Source: Ignavibacteriota bacterium (GTDB lineage: Bacteria; Bacteroidota; Ignavibacteria; Ignavibacteriales; Ignavibacteriaceae). From it: a stretch of 64,000 nucleotides of DNA. Below the pieces are notes generated by a model, which saw nothing but the letters and a program-made list of their open reading frames with translations, did no database searches and was not told the origin of the DNA. The stretch covers positions 3,230,001 through 3,294,000 of the forward strand of contig CP053447.1 of NCBI GenBank assembly GCA_013285425.1, given 5' to 3'. Shown piece after piece: positions 26,700 to 38,431 of the stretch; the stretch's first letter is position 1, and every line of letters begins with the position of its first letter. The position numbers and the translations under genes were made by a program.

Positions 26700-27806
26700 A
26701 TGATTCTGAGTAGAATTTTTTTAAGAAATTTTAGAACACATAAAAATGCACACCTGAATTTTTCTGAAAATTTAAACTATATAGTTGGCGGCAATGGAGA
26801 GGGTAAAACAACTATATTAGAGGCTGCCTACTATTTATGTACTACTAAAAGTTTTAATTCAAAAGATTCTGAAGCAGTAAATTTTGATGAACAGGAATTT
26901 GAAATATATGGCAAATTTAAAGATTTAACTGAGGATAATATCAGAATCTATTTTTCTTTATCAGAAAACCGCAAACACTATTTTCAAAACGATAAATTGA
27001 TCTCGAGAAATTCACAAATAATAGGAAAATATCCCGTAGTTATTCTTTCACCGGCAGATCACCAAATAACTCAGGGCTCTCCTTCGGATAGAAGAAAGTT
27101 TGTTGATTCAATAATTTCGCAGGCAAGCTCAGTTTATTTAGAAACTTTACTGGATTATAATAAGGTTATTAAGCAACGATCTGCTGTTCTGACAAGATTA
27201 AGAGAAAATTATGATAAACAAACATTGCTTGAGCTTGATGCATGGACAGAAAAAATGATTGAAAAAGGTATTGATCTTATAAATTACAGAAGAAGATTTG
27301 TTGATGAGTTCAGCAGTTATATAAAAGAATCTTATTTAAAAATTGTTGAACAAACCGAGATTCCGGATATTAAATACGAATGCAATGTTTGCGGTCAGGG
27401 TGATGATACAGATAATTTCAGAAGATTATTAGCTGAAAGAAGAGATGAAGAAATAAGAAGAACAACTAATCTGGCAGGACCACACAGGGATGAGTATATT
27501 TTTAGCATCAATGGAATAAATCTTAAAACATTCGGCTCACAAGGTCAGCATAAAACTTTTCAATCATCTCTTCGGTTTGCAGAGTTTTTTTATTTGAAAA
27601 ATTTAACAGGCAAAAAACCAATATTTCTGCTTGATGATGTTTTTGGAGAATTAGATGCTAATAGAGCTGGTAGAATAAGCAGCTATCTTAAACAGGTTGG
27701 ACAGGCTTTTATTACTATTACAGATTTTGCAGATTTTTCTTTTCTGTCAAAAGAGGATAAGGATTTGATTATCAAAATAGAAAGCGGAAATATTACCTAT
27801 GCCTGA
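26700..27806 (+). CDS. recF: Recombination mediator RecF
   Basis: The 368-residue SMC-like ATPase has Walker A GGNGEGKTTILEA near the N-terminus, the signature region, and Walker B FLLDDVFGELDANR near the C-terminus. It helps load RecA at gaps. It is in the conserved dnaN-recF-gyrB order and overlaps the next start by 8 bases. Confidence 0.96.
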   Translation: MILSRIFLRNFRTHKNAHLNFSENLNYIVGGNGEGKTTILEAAYYLCTTKSFNSKDSEAVNFDEQEFEIYGKFKDLTEDNIRIYFSLSENRKHYFQNDKLISRNSQIIGKYPVVILSPADHQITQGSPSDRRKFVDSIISQASSVYLETLLDYNKVIKQRSAVLTRLRENYDKQTLLELDAWTEKMIEKGIDLINYRRRFVDEFSSYIKESYLKIVEQTEIPDIKYECNVCGQGDDTDNFRRLLAERRDEEIRRTTNLAGPHRDEYIFSINGINLKTFGSQGQHKTFQSSLRFAEFFYLKNLTGKKPIFLLDDVFGELDANRAGRISSYLKQVGQAFITITDFADFSFLSKEDKDLIIKIESGNITYA

Positions 27807-28089
27807 GGATTTTAAAAGCTTAAAAGATGTTTTTAATACTGATCCCGGATTAAAGAATATTAAAGCTATTGTTGACGAAAATAAAGTAGTAAGTGATTTT
27901 GGTGAAATTTTTCCGGAATTTAAAAAGATAGCCAAAGCTGTAAAAGTGCATAATACAATTCTTACGCTCAAAGTTGAAAATGCTGCATGGCGCAGTGAAC
28001 TTAAGTTTAAAGAAACTCTGATAGTAGAAAAGATTAATAATTTTTATAAAGAAAAAAGAGTCAATAAAATTAAATTTTCGGCAAGATAA
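27799..28089 (+). CDS. DciA-like protein (DUF721)
   Basis: The 96-residue product fits the DUF721/DciA family: a FPEFKKIAKAVKVHN segment, LTLKVENAAWRSEL and a C-terminal INxxYxEKRVNKIKF. DciA is the ancestral loader of the replicative helicase, and the position between recF and gyrB is the usual one for this family. It overlaps recF by 8 bases, indicating coupled translation. Confidence 0.8.
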   Translation: MPEDFKSLKDVFNTDPGLKNIKAIVDENKVVSDFGEIFPEFKKIAKAVKVHNTILTLKVENAAWRSELKFKETLIVEKINNFYKEKRVNKIKFSAR

Positions 28090-28113
28090 TTATTTAAGGA
28101 TACCAAAGGATAA

Positions 28114-30099
<1,986 letters not shown>

Positions 30100-30133
30100 T
30101 TTAATTGAATTTAAAAGTAATAACTAAAAATAT

Positions 30134-32623
30134 ATGACTACAATATTTGAAAAAATCTTACCCAGAACATTAGAAGACGAAATGAAGTCCTCTTATATAG
30201 ATTATGCAATGAGCGTTATAATTTCTCGCGCATTGCCTGATGTAAGAGACGGATTAAAACCAGTTCACCGAAGAGTTCTGTTCGGAATGCACGAACTTGG
30301 ATTGCCATACAACAGACCATATAAAAAATCAGCAAGAATTGTCGGTGAAGTGCTCGGCAAATACCACCCGCATGGCGATAGTGCGGTTTATGATACAATG
30401 GTTAGAATGGCGCAAGAGTGGTCGTTGCGATATACTCTGGTTGATGGACAGGGAAACTTTGGATCAGTTGACGGCGACTCGCCCGCAGCTATGCGTTACA
30501 CAGAAGCAAGACTTGCAAGAATAGCAGACGAAATGCTGCGTGATCTGGATAAGAACACGGTTGATTTTGTTTCCAATTTTGATGAGTCGTTACAAGAGCC
30601 AACCGTTATGCCATCATATCTTCCAAATCTTTTAATAAATGGTGCAAGCGGAATTGCGGTTGGAATGGCTACAAATATTCCTTCTCATAATATCAGCGAA
30701 GTAATAGATGGCTGTGTAGCGTTGATCGAAAATCCAAAGGCAACTTCTGCCGATTTAATGAAAATTATTAAAGCACCGGATTTTCCTACCGGTGGAATAA
30801 TATACGGATATGAAGGAGTTAAAGACGCTTATTTAACAGGAAGAGGCAGGGTTGTAATCCGGGCAAAAGCTAATATTGAAACACTGAAGAACGATAGAGA
30901 GAATATAGTTATTACCGAGATTCCTTATCAGGTAAACAAAGCAGCGATGATTGAAAAAATAGCTGATCTTGTAAGAGAAGGAAAGATAAATGATATTTCA
31001 AATATCAGAGACGAATCAGACAGAGACGGATTAAGAGTTGTTATCGAGCTTAAGCGGGATGCCCAGCCGGCGGTTATTTTAAATCAGTTATTTAAGCATA
31101 CACAAATGCAGGTTACCTTTGGTGTGATAATGCTGGCTCTTGTTAACGGAGCGCCGAAAGTACTAACACTTCAGGAAATTATTAAGCACTTTCTTGATCA
31201 TAGAATGGATGTGCTTATTCGCAGAACAAAATTTGAATTGGAAGCGGCTGAAAAACGGGCTCATATTTTAGAAGGCTACATAATTGCACTTGATAATATT
31301 GATGAAGTAATAGAGACAATTAAAAAATCTAAAGATGTTGAAACAGCTAAAAACAATTTGATGAGAAAGTTTAAGCTGAGCGAGATACAGGCAAAAGCAA
31401 TCCTGGATATGAGACTGCAGCGCTTAACCGGACTAGAACGTAAAAAAATTGAAGATGAATATAAAGAAACGATTAAACTCATTGAGAAGTTAAGAGGAAT
31501 TTTGGAGAACGAGAGAACAAGGAAGAAAATTATTAAAGACGAACTGCTTGCGTTAAAGGAAAAATACGGCGATGAACGAAGAACAGAAATTATAAAAGAT
31601 TATAAAGAGTTTTCATTAGAAGATATAATAGCGGAGGAAGATGTTGTTGTAACAATTTCTCACGGCGGATTTATTAAACGGTTTCCTGTCAGCGGATACA
31701 GAAGACAAGGACGCGGCGGTAAAGGTGTAACGGGTGCGGGAACCAAAGAAGATGATTTTATCGAGCATATGTTTGTTGCATCAACACATCAATACATTTT
31801 GTTCTTTACGGACAAAGGTCGTTGTTACTGGTTAAAGGTTCACGAAGTGCCCGAAGGCGGCAGAACAGCAAAAGGCAGATCAATTGTAAATCTTCTTGAT
31901 AAAGATAAAGATGATAACATTACTGCGTTTGTTGCAGTTAAGGAATTCCGCGAAGACCAATTTCTGATTATGGCAACAGAAAAGGGAACGATTAAGAAAA
32001 CAGTTCTTTCTGCATACGGTAATGTTCGTAAAGGAGGAATTAATGCAATCAATCTTGTTCCTGGCGATAAACTGATTGAAGTTAAAATGACCGACGGAAA
32101 GAACGATATTGTTATCGGAACCAGAAACGGTTTTGCAATCCGCTTTAACGAAAAAGATGTAAGGGATATGGGAAGAACAGCAACCGGAGTGCGGGGTGTA
32201 AGATTAGGCAAGGGTGATCAGGTCGTTGGATTGCTTGTAATAAGAAACGATCAGACAACTGTTCTTGTTGTTACAGAGAAGGGTTATGGTAAACGATCGG
32301 ATATAAATGATTATAGGATTACTAAACGCGGAGGTAAAGGCGTGATAACAGTTAAGACTACAGATAAAGTCGGCAAGATGATTGCAATGATGGAAGTTGT
32401 TGATCGTGATGAACTCGTAATTATTTCTACACAAGGAATGGTCATCAGACAAAGCGTTAAAGATTTACGGGTTATGGGAAGAAACACTCAGGGAGTAAGA
32501 GTAATTCGTCTGAACGAAGGTGATTCTATTGCAGATATTGCCCGTGTTGTTCCGGAAGACGAAGATGGAATTAATGGTAACGGTAACGGAAACGGAAAAA
32601 ATGACCAGCCCTTGCTTAGTTAA
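30134..32623 (+). CDS. gyrA: DNA gyrase subunit A
   Basis: The 829-residue protein contains the catalytic Tyr122 in AMRYTEARL and a C-terminal beta-pinwheel with the GyrA-box-like QGRGGKGV (about residue 525). The quinolone-determining positions are Ser83 and Asp87, the susceptible-type residues in E. coli numbering. The tail ends in a Gly/Asn-rich stretch. It closes the dnaN-recF-gyrBA group and is followed by a terminator. Confidence 0.97.
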   Translation: MTTIFEKILPRTLEDEMKSSYIDYAMSVIISRALPDVRDGLKPVHRRVLFGMHELGLPYNRPYKKSARIVGEVLGKYHPHGDSAVYDTMVRMAQEWSLRYTLVDGQGNFGSVDGDSPAAMRYTEARLARIADEMLRDLDKNTVDFVSNFDESLQEPTVMPSYLPNLLINGASGIAVGMATNIPSHNISEVIDGCVALIENPKATSADLMKIIKAPDFPTGGIIYGYEGVKDAYLTGRGRVVIRAKANIETLKNDRENIVITEIPYQVNKAAMIEKIADLVREGKINDISNIRDESDRDGLRVVIELKRDAQPAVILNQLFKHTQMQVTFGVIMLALVNGAPKVLTLQEIIKHFLDHRMDVLIRRTKFELEAAEKRAHILEGYIIALDNIDEVIETIKKSKDVETAKNNLMRKFKLSEIQAKAILDMRLQRLTGLERKKIEDEYKETIKLIEKLRGILENERTRKKIIKDELLALKEKYGDERRTEIIKDYKEFSLEDIIAEEDVVVTISHGGFIKRFPVSGYRRQGRGGKGVTGAGTKEDDFIEHMFVASTHQYILFFTDKGRCYWLKVHEVPEGGRTAKGRSIVNLLDKDKDDNITAFVAVKEFREDQFLIMATEKGTIKKTVLSAYGNVRKGGINAINLVPGDKLIEVKMTDGKNDIVIGTRNGFAIRFNEKDVRDMGRTATGVRGVRLGKGDQVVGLLVIRNDQTTVLVVTEKGYGKRSDINDYRITKRGGKGVITVKTTDKVGKMIAMMEVVDRDELVIISTQGMVIRQSVKDLRVMGRNTQGVRVIRLNEGDSIADIARVVPEDEDGINGNGNGNGKNDQPLLS

Positions 32624-32647
32624 TAACAGTGATTTGTGCTTTTAATA

Positions 32648-32679
32648 AAAAAATCGCCTCGTTTTGGGGCGTTTTTTTT
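32648..32679 (+). terminator. Terminator after gyrA
   Basis: CGCCTC / GGGGCG forms a 6-bp stem (one G-T pair) with a 5-base loop, flanked by A-rich and T8 tracts. Confidence 0.75.
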
Positions 32680-32742
32680 ATTATACGAATAGTATGCTTT
32701 TTGTATAATAAAGAATAATAATTTCAATTTTTTGTTTTTTAT

Positions 32743-34212
32743 ATGAAAAAATTATTTACAGCCGTTTTTCTTTTGATTGCTTCCGCTGTTGTTTATTCAC
32801 AAGGATCAACCGGACTTTCAGAAATTAATAAAGAAGACCTGATCAAGAATGTTAGAATTCTTTCTTCACCAGATTTTGATGGAAGATTGCCTGGCAGCGA
32901 AGGTTATAATAAAGCAGCTCAGTTTGCTGCCGATAAATTTTTTGAGCTTGGTTTAACCCCCGCAGGCAGCGAGATGTATTTTCAGCATTTTAATATTGAA
33001 TACAACAAGATCGAATCTCCGGCAGTATTCAAATCAATTGTAAATGGCGATACAATTAATTATGAGCTTGGAAAAGATTTTGTGTTAAGGGGATTTACCG
33101 GATCAAATAGTTTTAATCTGCCGGTGGTGTTCTGTGGATACGGAATTTCCAGACCAGACCTTTTTTATGATGATTATGCAGGCATTAATGTCAGAAATAA
33201 AATAGTGATGGTGTTTAAACAAAATCCTTCTTGGAAAAATGATGATAAAGACTGGGGAACGAACTATCCCCGTGAAAAATCTCTTGTTGCAAGAAAAAAA
33301 GGAGCGAAGGGTATTTTGTTTGTATCACTTCCCAATGATAACAAACCGCAGCCCTTGATTTCAAGCGTGTTACATGGAGACGGTGAGCAGCCGGAAGATT
33401 TTCCTCAGCTTCAAATATCTTTTAAAGCCGCTAACGAACTTCTAAATCTAACCGGATTTACAATAAATGACTGCCAAACAAAAATTGATGAAAAGAAAAA
33501 ACCTATCTCAATGAATCTGGCAACAAGAGCAGTTATTGAGGTAACAGCAAAATATGAAAAATATGCTCGCACAATGAATGTTGCAGCATTGCTGGAAGGC
33601 AAAGACCCTGAATTGAAGAATGAATTTGTAATTGTTGGTGCACACTTGGATCATGTTGGTTCACAAGCCGGGTTGTTATTCCCCGGTGCAAACGATAACG
33701 CATCAGGCTCGGCAGCAGTTTTGGAAATTGCAGAAGCATTTATCAAAGGCGGAATAGAACCAAAGCGCTCGGTTATTTTTGTATTGTTTGCCGGCGAAGA
33801 GCAAGGTTTAATCGGATCGAAATATTTTGTTGATAATTGGAAATATGGTTACAACAAGATAACTGCAATGATAAACCTGGACTGCGTTGGCTACGGCGAT
33901 AGCATTCAGGTTGGAAACGGTAAAAGCGCACCTAACCTTTGGCAGATTGCAAAGCAAATTGATGAAACAAGTTTCAACTCAATGGTAAGCAGAACCTGGA
34001 GCGGAGGCGGGGCGGATGCAACTCCCTTTCACGAAAAAGATATCCCCAGTCTGTATTTTGTAACCACAAATAGTTATGATCATCTTCATCTTCCTACAGA
34101 CGAATTTTCCACACTAAACCCTGAGTTATTTGAAAAAGTTGTAAGACTTGCACATCTTACAATTCTTGAAACAGCAAATGGAAATTATATCAGAGAGACG
34201 GTTATTAAGTAG
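32743..34212 (+). CDS. Exported M28 family zinc peptidase with PA domain
   Basis: The 489-residue protein has a signal peptide (about 1-20), an inserted protease-associated (PA) domain (about 120-215) and an M28 catalytic domain. Zinc ligands and catalytic residues are visible: His301 in GAHLDHVG, Asp318 in GANDNASG, Glu352-Glu353 in FAGEEQG. Members act as aminopeptidases in the periplasm or outside the cell. It stands alone next to the cassette array. Confidence 0.88.
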   Translation: MKKLFTAVFLLIASAVVYSQGSTGLSEINKEDLIKNVRILSSPDFDGRLPGSEGYNKAAQFAADKFFELGLTPAGSEMYFQHFNIEYNKIESPAVFKSIVNGDTINYELGKDFVLRGFTGSNSFNLPVVFCGYGISRPDLFYDDYAGINVRNKIVMVFKQNPSWKNDDKDWGTNYPREKSLVARKKGAKGILFVSLPNDNKPQPLISSVLHGDGEQPEDFPQLQISFKAANELLNLTGFTINDCQTKIDEKKKPISMNLATRAVIEVTAKYEKYARTMNVAALLEGKDPELKNEFVIVGAHLDHVGSQAGLLFPGANDNASGSAAVLEIAEAFIKGGIEPKRSVIFVLFAGEEQGLIGSKYFVDNWKYGYNKITAMINLDCVGYGDSIQVGNGKSAPNLWQIAKQIDETSFNSMVSRTWSGGGADATPFHEKDIPSLYFVTTNSYDHLHLPTDEFSTLNPELFEKVVRLAHLTILETANGNYIRETVIK

Positions 34213-34473
34213 TTAAGTTTTGTTCGTGTATTCGCGGCAGTCATCAAAAATATTTGTCACGAATTCACGAATGATTCTTATGCCGCCGGAAACAGATGTA
34301 TCTAAAAATATCAGACCATCCAGCAGTTTAAATGTAATAAGCTCTACAGATCCGGTAAAACCTTACCAGAGTTTTTCGCAGTATTGCAGGGGCTATAAGT
34401 ATTTTCGTCTTCATTGGCGGTACTTTCTATTTATTAAGATCTCGGTGTGGTCTAATTAAAACAAACGTTTTAC
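34213..34473. other. Intergenic region at the left edge of the cassette array
   Basis: No gene is recognised. The open frame on the plus strand here has no ribosome site and an unlikely composition. It is the junction between conserved chromosome and the cassette array. Confidence 0.4.
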
Positions 34474-34545
34474 ACAACTACTATTCCAAAAGTTCCAAAA
34501 CAGTCAAATGCGAAAAGGCTGTCGGGTTGATGCGCTGGTAAGGTG
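34474..34545 (-). repeat. attC-like site a (degenerate, terminal)
   Basis: The half next to the gene stop has the array signature (GGCTGTCGGGTTGATGCGC on the plus strand, as in the R''/L'' arm of the other sites). The distal half is only weakly complementary. Its position at the far end of the array suits a decayed last site. Confidence 0.4.
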
Positions 34546-34550
34546 CGTTT

Positions 34551-35378
34551 TTAATTATTAGTTCCAAACAATTTTTGAATAATAGGTTCAAATGCTGCGC
34601 CAATTATGAAAATGATAACTGACCATACTATAAATAAAATCCAATTATTTTTTATAATCTCATAAAAGCCCGAAATAGAAAGCCCGTATATTTCTTTATT
34701 ACTTGAATTAACTTTCAATTTTCTATTTATAATTTTATATATGATAGTTTCAATTATGTCGACTTTCCTCAAAGTTGATCTATGTAATTCCAAATATTTA
34801 TAATTCTCAAAAGCATCTGCTTCTTCTTTACCAGTTATAGCTTCAAGAGTAGTTATATTATTCCTATCAGCTAAGTTTAATAATCGACCTTTAGGTCTAT
34901 TCTTTTCATACCGATAAGAATATATTTTCCCAATAATACGCGGTAAATCGTATTTCCTATCATCATCTATTTCTATTGGAGTTCCACCAAGAATTCTATA
35001 TCGGTTGTTTATTGCTTCAAAACCATAATTTGTATCCCGCATATTCCAATGAGCCCAGCGATGAGTTTTATGTCTTTCTAGAAACCTAAAATATTCATTT
35101 AACAACTCTCTCTCCAAATTATCATAATCATCATTATTTAAACTTTGCAAAGTAAGTTTATTGAATTGCGCTTGTAAATGAATTGAAAAAGATTTTGTTT
35201 GTGCAGTTTTAAGATTACGAATACTGATAGAAGTAATTCGAGGAGTATTGCCGTGGTTGGTTACAAATGATTTACAAGAATAATGAATAATTAATGTATT
35301 ATTCTTATCCCTTACCAATTCATTTAATTCGTCAATTCCTTCTTGACGTTCTATTAATCTATTTGATTTAAAAAACAT
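34551..35378 (-). CDS. Cassette 1: unrecognised protein with C-terminal membrane segment
   Basis: The 275-residue product has a mixed N-terminal domain, a conserved-looking HRWAHWNMRDTNYGFEAI segment (about 102-119), a helical region with LHRSTLRKVDIIETI, and one membrane helix near the end (about 246-266). I cannot name the family. The start is taken as the ATG at 35378; a GTG 12 bases upstream lies in the attC core. It is the last cassette of the array. Confidence 0.55.
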   Translation of the reverse strand: MFFKSNRLIERQEGIDELNELVRDKNNTLIIHYSCKSFVTNHGNTPRITSISIRNLKTAQTKSFSIHLQAQFNKLTLQSLNNDDYDNLERELLNEYFRFLERHKTHRWAHWNMRDTNYGFEAINNRYRILGGTPIEIDDDRKYDLPRIIGKIYSYRYEKNRPKGRLLNLADRNNITTLEAITGKEEADAFENYKYLELHRSTLRKVDIIETIIYKIINRKLKVNSSNKEIYGLSISGFYEIIKNNWILFIVWSVIIFIIGAAFEPIIQKLFGTNN

Positions 35379-35387
35379 ATTTATGAG

Positions 35388-35450
35388 CACCTAACTGTGT
35401 TGCTTAACAAGCAGTTGAGAACAAGGCTGACAATTGGAAGCACAAACATT
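35388..35450 (-). repeat. attC site b (R' half only)
   Basis: On the minus strand the site ends in a perfect R' core GTTAGGTG (plus 35388-35395), preceded by the L' arm seen in the other sites (TAACTGTGTTGCTTAAC on plus). The opposite R''/L'' arm is not visible before the stop of the WD40 gene at 35461, so the site looks truncated. Confidence 0.5.
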
Positions 35451-35460
35451 TAATAAGAAA

Positions 35461-37089
35461 TTAATTGTCAATTATTTCCCAAACCCTTACTAAATTATCA
35501 TCACCACAGCTCAAAAACTTATTTTCCTCTTTATCTGCAAAGAATTTCACTTTATTTACATTACCACTATGAGGGTTAGATAGTGAATCAACTACTGAAA
35601 GATCGTTTGCATTCAAAAGTTTAATGGTCTTATCTGAACTACAAGTAATAATGTATTCGTCGGAATTGTTAAAAGCCAAGGATAAAACAGGCATCGTATG
35701 TGCAGAAACTTTTTTAACCAATTTTTTAGAACCTGTCTCAAATAGCAATACTTCACCAATACGATTACCAATAATGAATTTAGAACCATCATTATTGAAA
35801 CAAGCAGAGAATAAACTTTCATCAAACATTTTTGAATATATTTTTTTCTTTTCTTTGAGAGACCATATTTGTAGTTCTTTATAACAGCAAGCAACAATAA
35901 GATCATTTGTCCGTTGAAGATCAAAGGCATCAATCTGTTGACCAAGATTTATTTTATATGATAATACTCCATCATTTGCTGACCACACCTTTAGGTTTTT
36001 ATTAAAACGTTCTGAACCAATAAGAAATTTATTGTCAGTTGTAAATACTAACTCATCCATCCAATCATTATTTGAAAAGTTATGTAATAAATTCCAAGTG
36101 TTTGTATTCCATATTTTAACGTCGCCCCTTGAATCACAACTAGCTAACAATTCACCATTTTGGCTGAAAGTAACGGCTTGAATAGAAGAATTATGCCCAC
36201 GAAGTCTTGTAAATTCCTTATTATTTTTTGTATCCCAGATAAGAATGTCAAATTTTCCAGTATCATCAAAGAGTGCCTTTTGATCCGTGCCGCCAGCTAT
36301 ATATTTATTATCTGGACTAATTGAAATAGAAATAACATTTTCTGTGGCACCGCTTAATTCTGCTTCATTTTTTAAAACTACATTTTTGAAAGCAAATACA
36401 TATTTCGGATTGTATATGCCAAACTCTGTGACTTTATTTTGTTGTAAAGTAAAAAAGACATTATAGGATGGATATTTGTAAAGTCTTTGTAATTTATCTG
36501 GAGAAACAGATATACTATCACATTTACCAAATTTTTCTTCAACCTTTTCTCTATCATCACCAATGTAGATTCCTTGCATATTTAAATATTTTTTTTCGTC
36601 AAAGTGAAGAATAAATCTTATTTTATTTTCTTTATTAAATCCAATATAAAAACCGTCATACATCCAATATATCTCATCTTCAATGCTACTGGGTTTTCCT
36701 TTTGAAAAAATTACATCTTCTTTATTATCATCCAATGAAACATTAAGAAATTCATTCATTAATTTTGGCTGATTCTCAATATGTTTATAAGCAAAAAATG
36801 AAATTGCAATTATTACTATTGCAGCTAAAACATAATAGATAATTCTTTTTATTAAATATTTTTTTGATTTATATCCATTTCTGATTGAATGGAAAATTGA
36901 AATTTCTTGAGTTTTAAATATTTGTAAGAGGGTTAATTGAGAAAGTAATATAAATATTAACCAACACCACCAATTGTCTTCAAAATCTTTCCAATAACTA
37001 ATATTCTCTGTAATAGCTAAAGTAATGATTAAATAAATTGCAATTAGACTTATAGCGAATGAGATTTTTCTAATTTTTATGTTATTCAT
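35461..37089 (-). CDS. Cassette 2: membrane-anchored WD40-repeat protein
   Basis: The 542-residue product has three N-terminal membrane helices (about 10-30, 38-58, 72-95), a middle soluble region of about 130 residues, and a C-terminal WD40 beta-propeller (about 245-540). Repeats with terminal KIW, RVW or IW motifs are clear, e.g. LRGHNSSIQAVTFSQNGELL and CGDDNLVRVW. WD40 propellers are protein-interaction platforms; the partner is unknown. It is large for a cassette gene. Confidence 0.75.
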   Translation of the reverse strand: MNNIKIRKISFAISLIAIYLIITLAITENISYWKDFEDNWWCWLIFILLSQLTLLQIFKTQEISIFHSIRNGYKSKKYLIKRIIYYVLAAIVIIAISFFAYKHIENQPKLMNEFLNVSLDDNKEDVIFSKGKPSSIEDEIYWMYDGFYIGFNKENKIRFILHFDEKKYLNMQGIYIGDDREKVEEKFGKCDSISVSPDKLQRLYKYPSYNVFFTLQQNKVTEFGIYNPKYVFAFKNVVLKNEAELSGATENVISISISPDNKYIAGGTDQKALFDDTGKFDILIWDTKNNKEFTRLRGHNSSIQAVTFSQNGELLASCDSRGDVKIWNTNTWNLLHNFSNNDWMDELVFTTDNKFLIGSERFNKNLKVWSANDGVLSYKINLGQQIDAFDLQRTNDLIVACCYKELQIWSLKEKKKIYSKMFDESLFSACFNNDGSKFIIGNRIGEVLLFETGSKKLVKKVSAHTMPVLSLAFNNSDEYIITCSSDKTIKLLNANDLSVVDSLSNPHSGNVNKVKFFADKEENKFLSCGDDNLVRVWEIIDN

Positions 37090-37115
37090 TAGAAATTATC
37101 CTATAAAATTATTAG

Positions 37116-37306
37116 CACCTAACGACGTTGTTGCTAAGCCGCCGCCCAAAACAACAATGCCAAATTTGTGAATTAAAATTAATGTTTAGAAAAACTTTTT
37201 ACTATTGAACTAAGTTAAACAAGTTAGCCGAAGCGGAGTAACTAACATTAAAATTTTGAATATGCCGAATGCGTAAGAAGCGGTCGGCTTGAGCAACTTG
37301 TTAGCT
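37116..37306 (-). repeat. attC site c
   Basis: A full attC of about 190 bp: R' core GTTAGGTG (plus CACCTAAC at 37116-37123), R'' at the other end (plus GTTAGCTG near 37299-37306). The outer 30 bases of each end are imperfectly complementary (CTAACGACGTTGTTGCTAAGC against CTAACAAGTTGCTCAAGC when one end is inverted), as needed to fold the single-stranded recombination hairpin. The loop holds a 100-bp segment shared with sites g, i and k. Confidence 0.8.
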
Positions 37307-37318
37307 GTAATTTTTTAT

Positions 37319-38431
37319 TTATGGCTCAATCTCTTGATAATTAAATTCTACTTTGCTCTGACGAATTATTTCATCAAGTATTTCTTCAAGATTTCCTTTC
37401 TTAACACTTTTATCAAATATCTCAATTAGCTTTGGTATATTGATAACTTCTTCGATTGATTCCATATATTTATTAACAATGTCCTTTACTGCATAAAGTT
37501 GTTCAGCATTTTTTCTTAGAAGGGAAATAATTTCTTTTTCGGAAAGTTCAGTTTTCACAACAAAGGTAATTGGGTAGCGTTCAATTTTATCAATATCCAA
37601 AAAATACTTTTTAACATCCAAAGTTTCTGTTACTTGAAAAAATCTTCCCAGTGGTTTCATTACGAAATCAATTCCACCATCATTTGCATTAGTTCTTCCA
37701 GTCTTGAATAATTTCAAGTAATCTTCTTTGATTTTTGTTTGCTCAAATCCCCAATATATTTTTTGGTCTTTATAATGTGAACGGAGAATAGAATAGCTAA
37801 CTATTTCAAATAATCTTGCATCAACATTTGGTTGTAAAAGACTTTTAATGAATTCTTGAACTTTAGAAGATTTTTCTTTTTCTATCTTTTGTAATTCAAG
37901 ACAGCTTGAAATAAATCTTTCAAATGAGCCACGTTTTGTTTTAACATATTCATCAATTATTTCAATAATTGATTCAGCAATATTATGTTCTTTTTTAGCA
38001 AGAGAGATTTTAATAAGATTTTCGTTAATCCAATATCTGTTGGTTTCAAGATTTCTAAGTATGGGAATGTAGCTGGATGTTGGGAAAAACTTTTGAAATT
38101 CGGAATTCATCCGATTATTTAATGCGTGATTTTGAAGTTTACTTCCAAAAGGTAATTCTCTTTGTCTTGTAAACAATTTAGTAAACTCAACACCTTCATA
38201 ATCTTTATACTTATTCTTTTTATGAAAACCTTTTTTAACGTAATCTTCAATCAAAACATAAATTGCATATAAGTTAGCGAAACTTGAACGAGCTTTTGAA
38301 CCCTTTTCTGCTGATTTAGTTTTGAAGTTTATATATTGCAGTAATTCACTCTTATCAAAAATATCATCTGCTTTGTCTTTAAAGTGTTTCCCTAGAATTT
38401 CCTTGATTTTCTTTGTGAAGGTATGTTCCAT
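37319..38431 (-). CDS. Cassette 3: type II restriction endonuclease
   Basis: The 370-residue product overlaps the end of a DNA methyltransferase gene by 53 bases, the usual arrangement of a restriction pair. Its C-terminal half has a PD-(D/E)XK-like pattern: Glu209 in LFEIVSY, Asp251 to Asp255 in NDGGIDFV, and QVTE at 266-269. From the partner's close likeness to YhdJ, which methylates ATGCAT, I infer that this nuclease cuts ATGCAT unless it is methylated; that specificity is untested. Confidence 0.75.
   Translation of the reverse strand: MEHTFTKKIKEILGKHFKDKADDIFDKSELLQYINFKTKSAEKGSKARSSFANLYAIYVLIEDYVKKGFHKKNKYKDYEGVEFTKLFTRQRELPFGSKLQNHALNNRMNSEFQKFFPTSSYIPILRNLETNRYWINENLIKISLAKKEHNIAESIIEIIDEYVKTKRGSFERFISSCLELQKIEKEKSSKVQEFIKSLLQPNVDARLFEIVSYSILRSHYKDQKIYWGFEQTKIKEDYLKLFKTGRTNANDGGIDFVMKPLGRFFQVTETLDVKKYFLDIDKIERYPITFVVKTELSEKEIISLLRKNAEQLYAVKDIVNKYMESIEEVINIPKLIEIFDKSVKKGNLEEILDEIIRQSKVEFNYQEIEP

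Noticed and set aside
34220..34459. 79-residue plus-strand frame after the M28 peptidase
   Set aside because: No ribosome site, no family resemblance, and it sits in the array junction.
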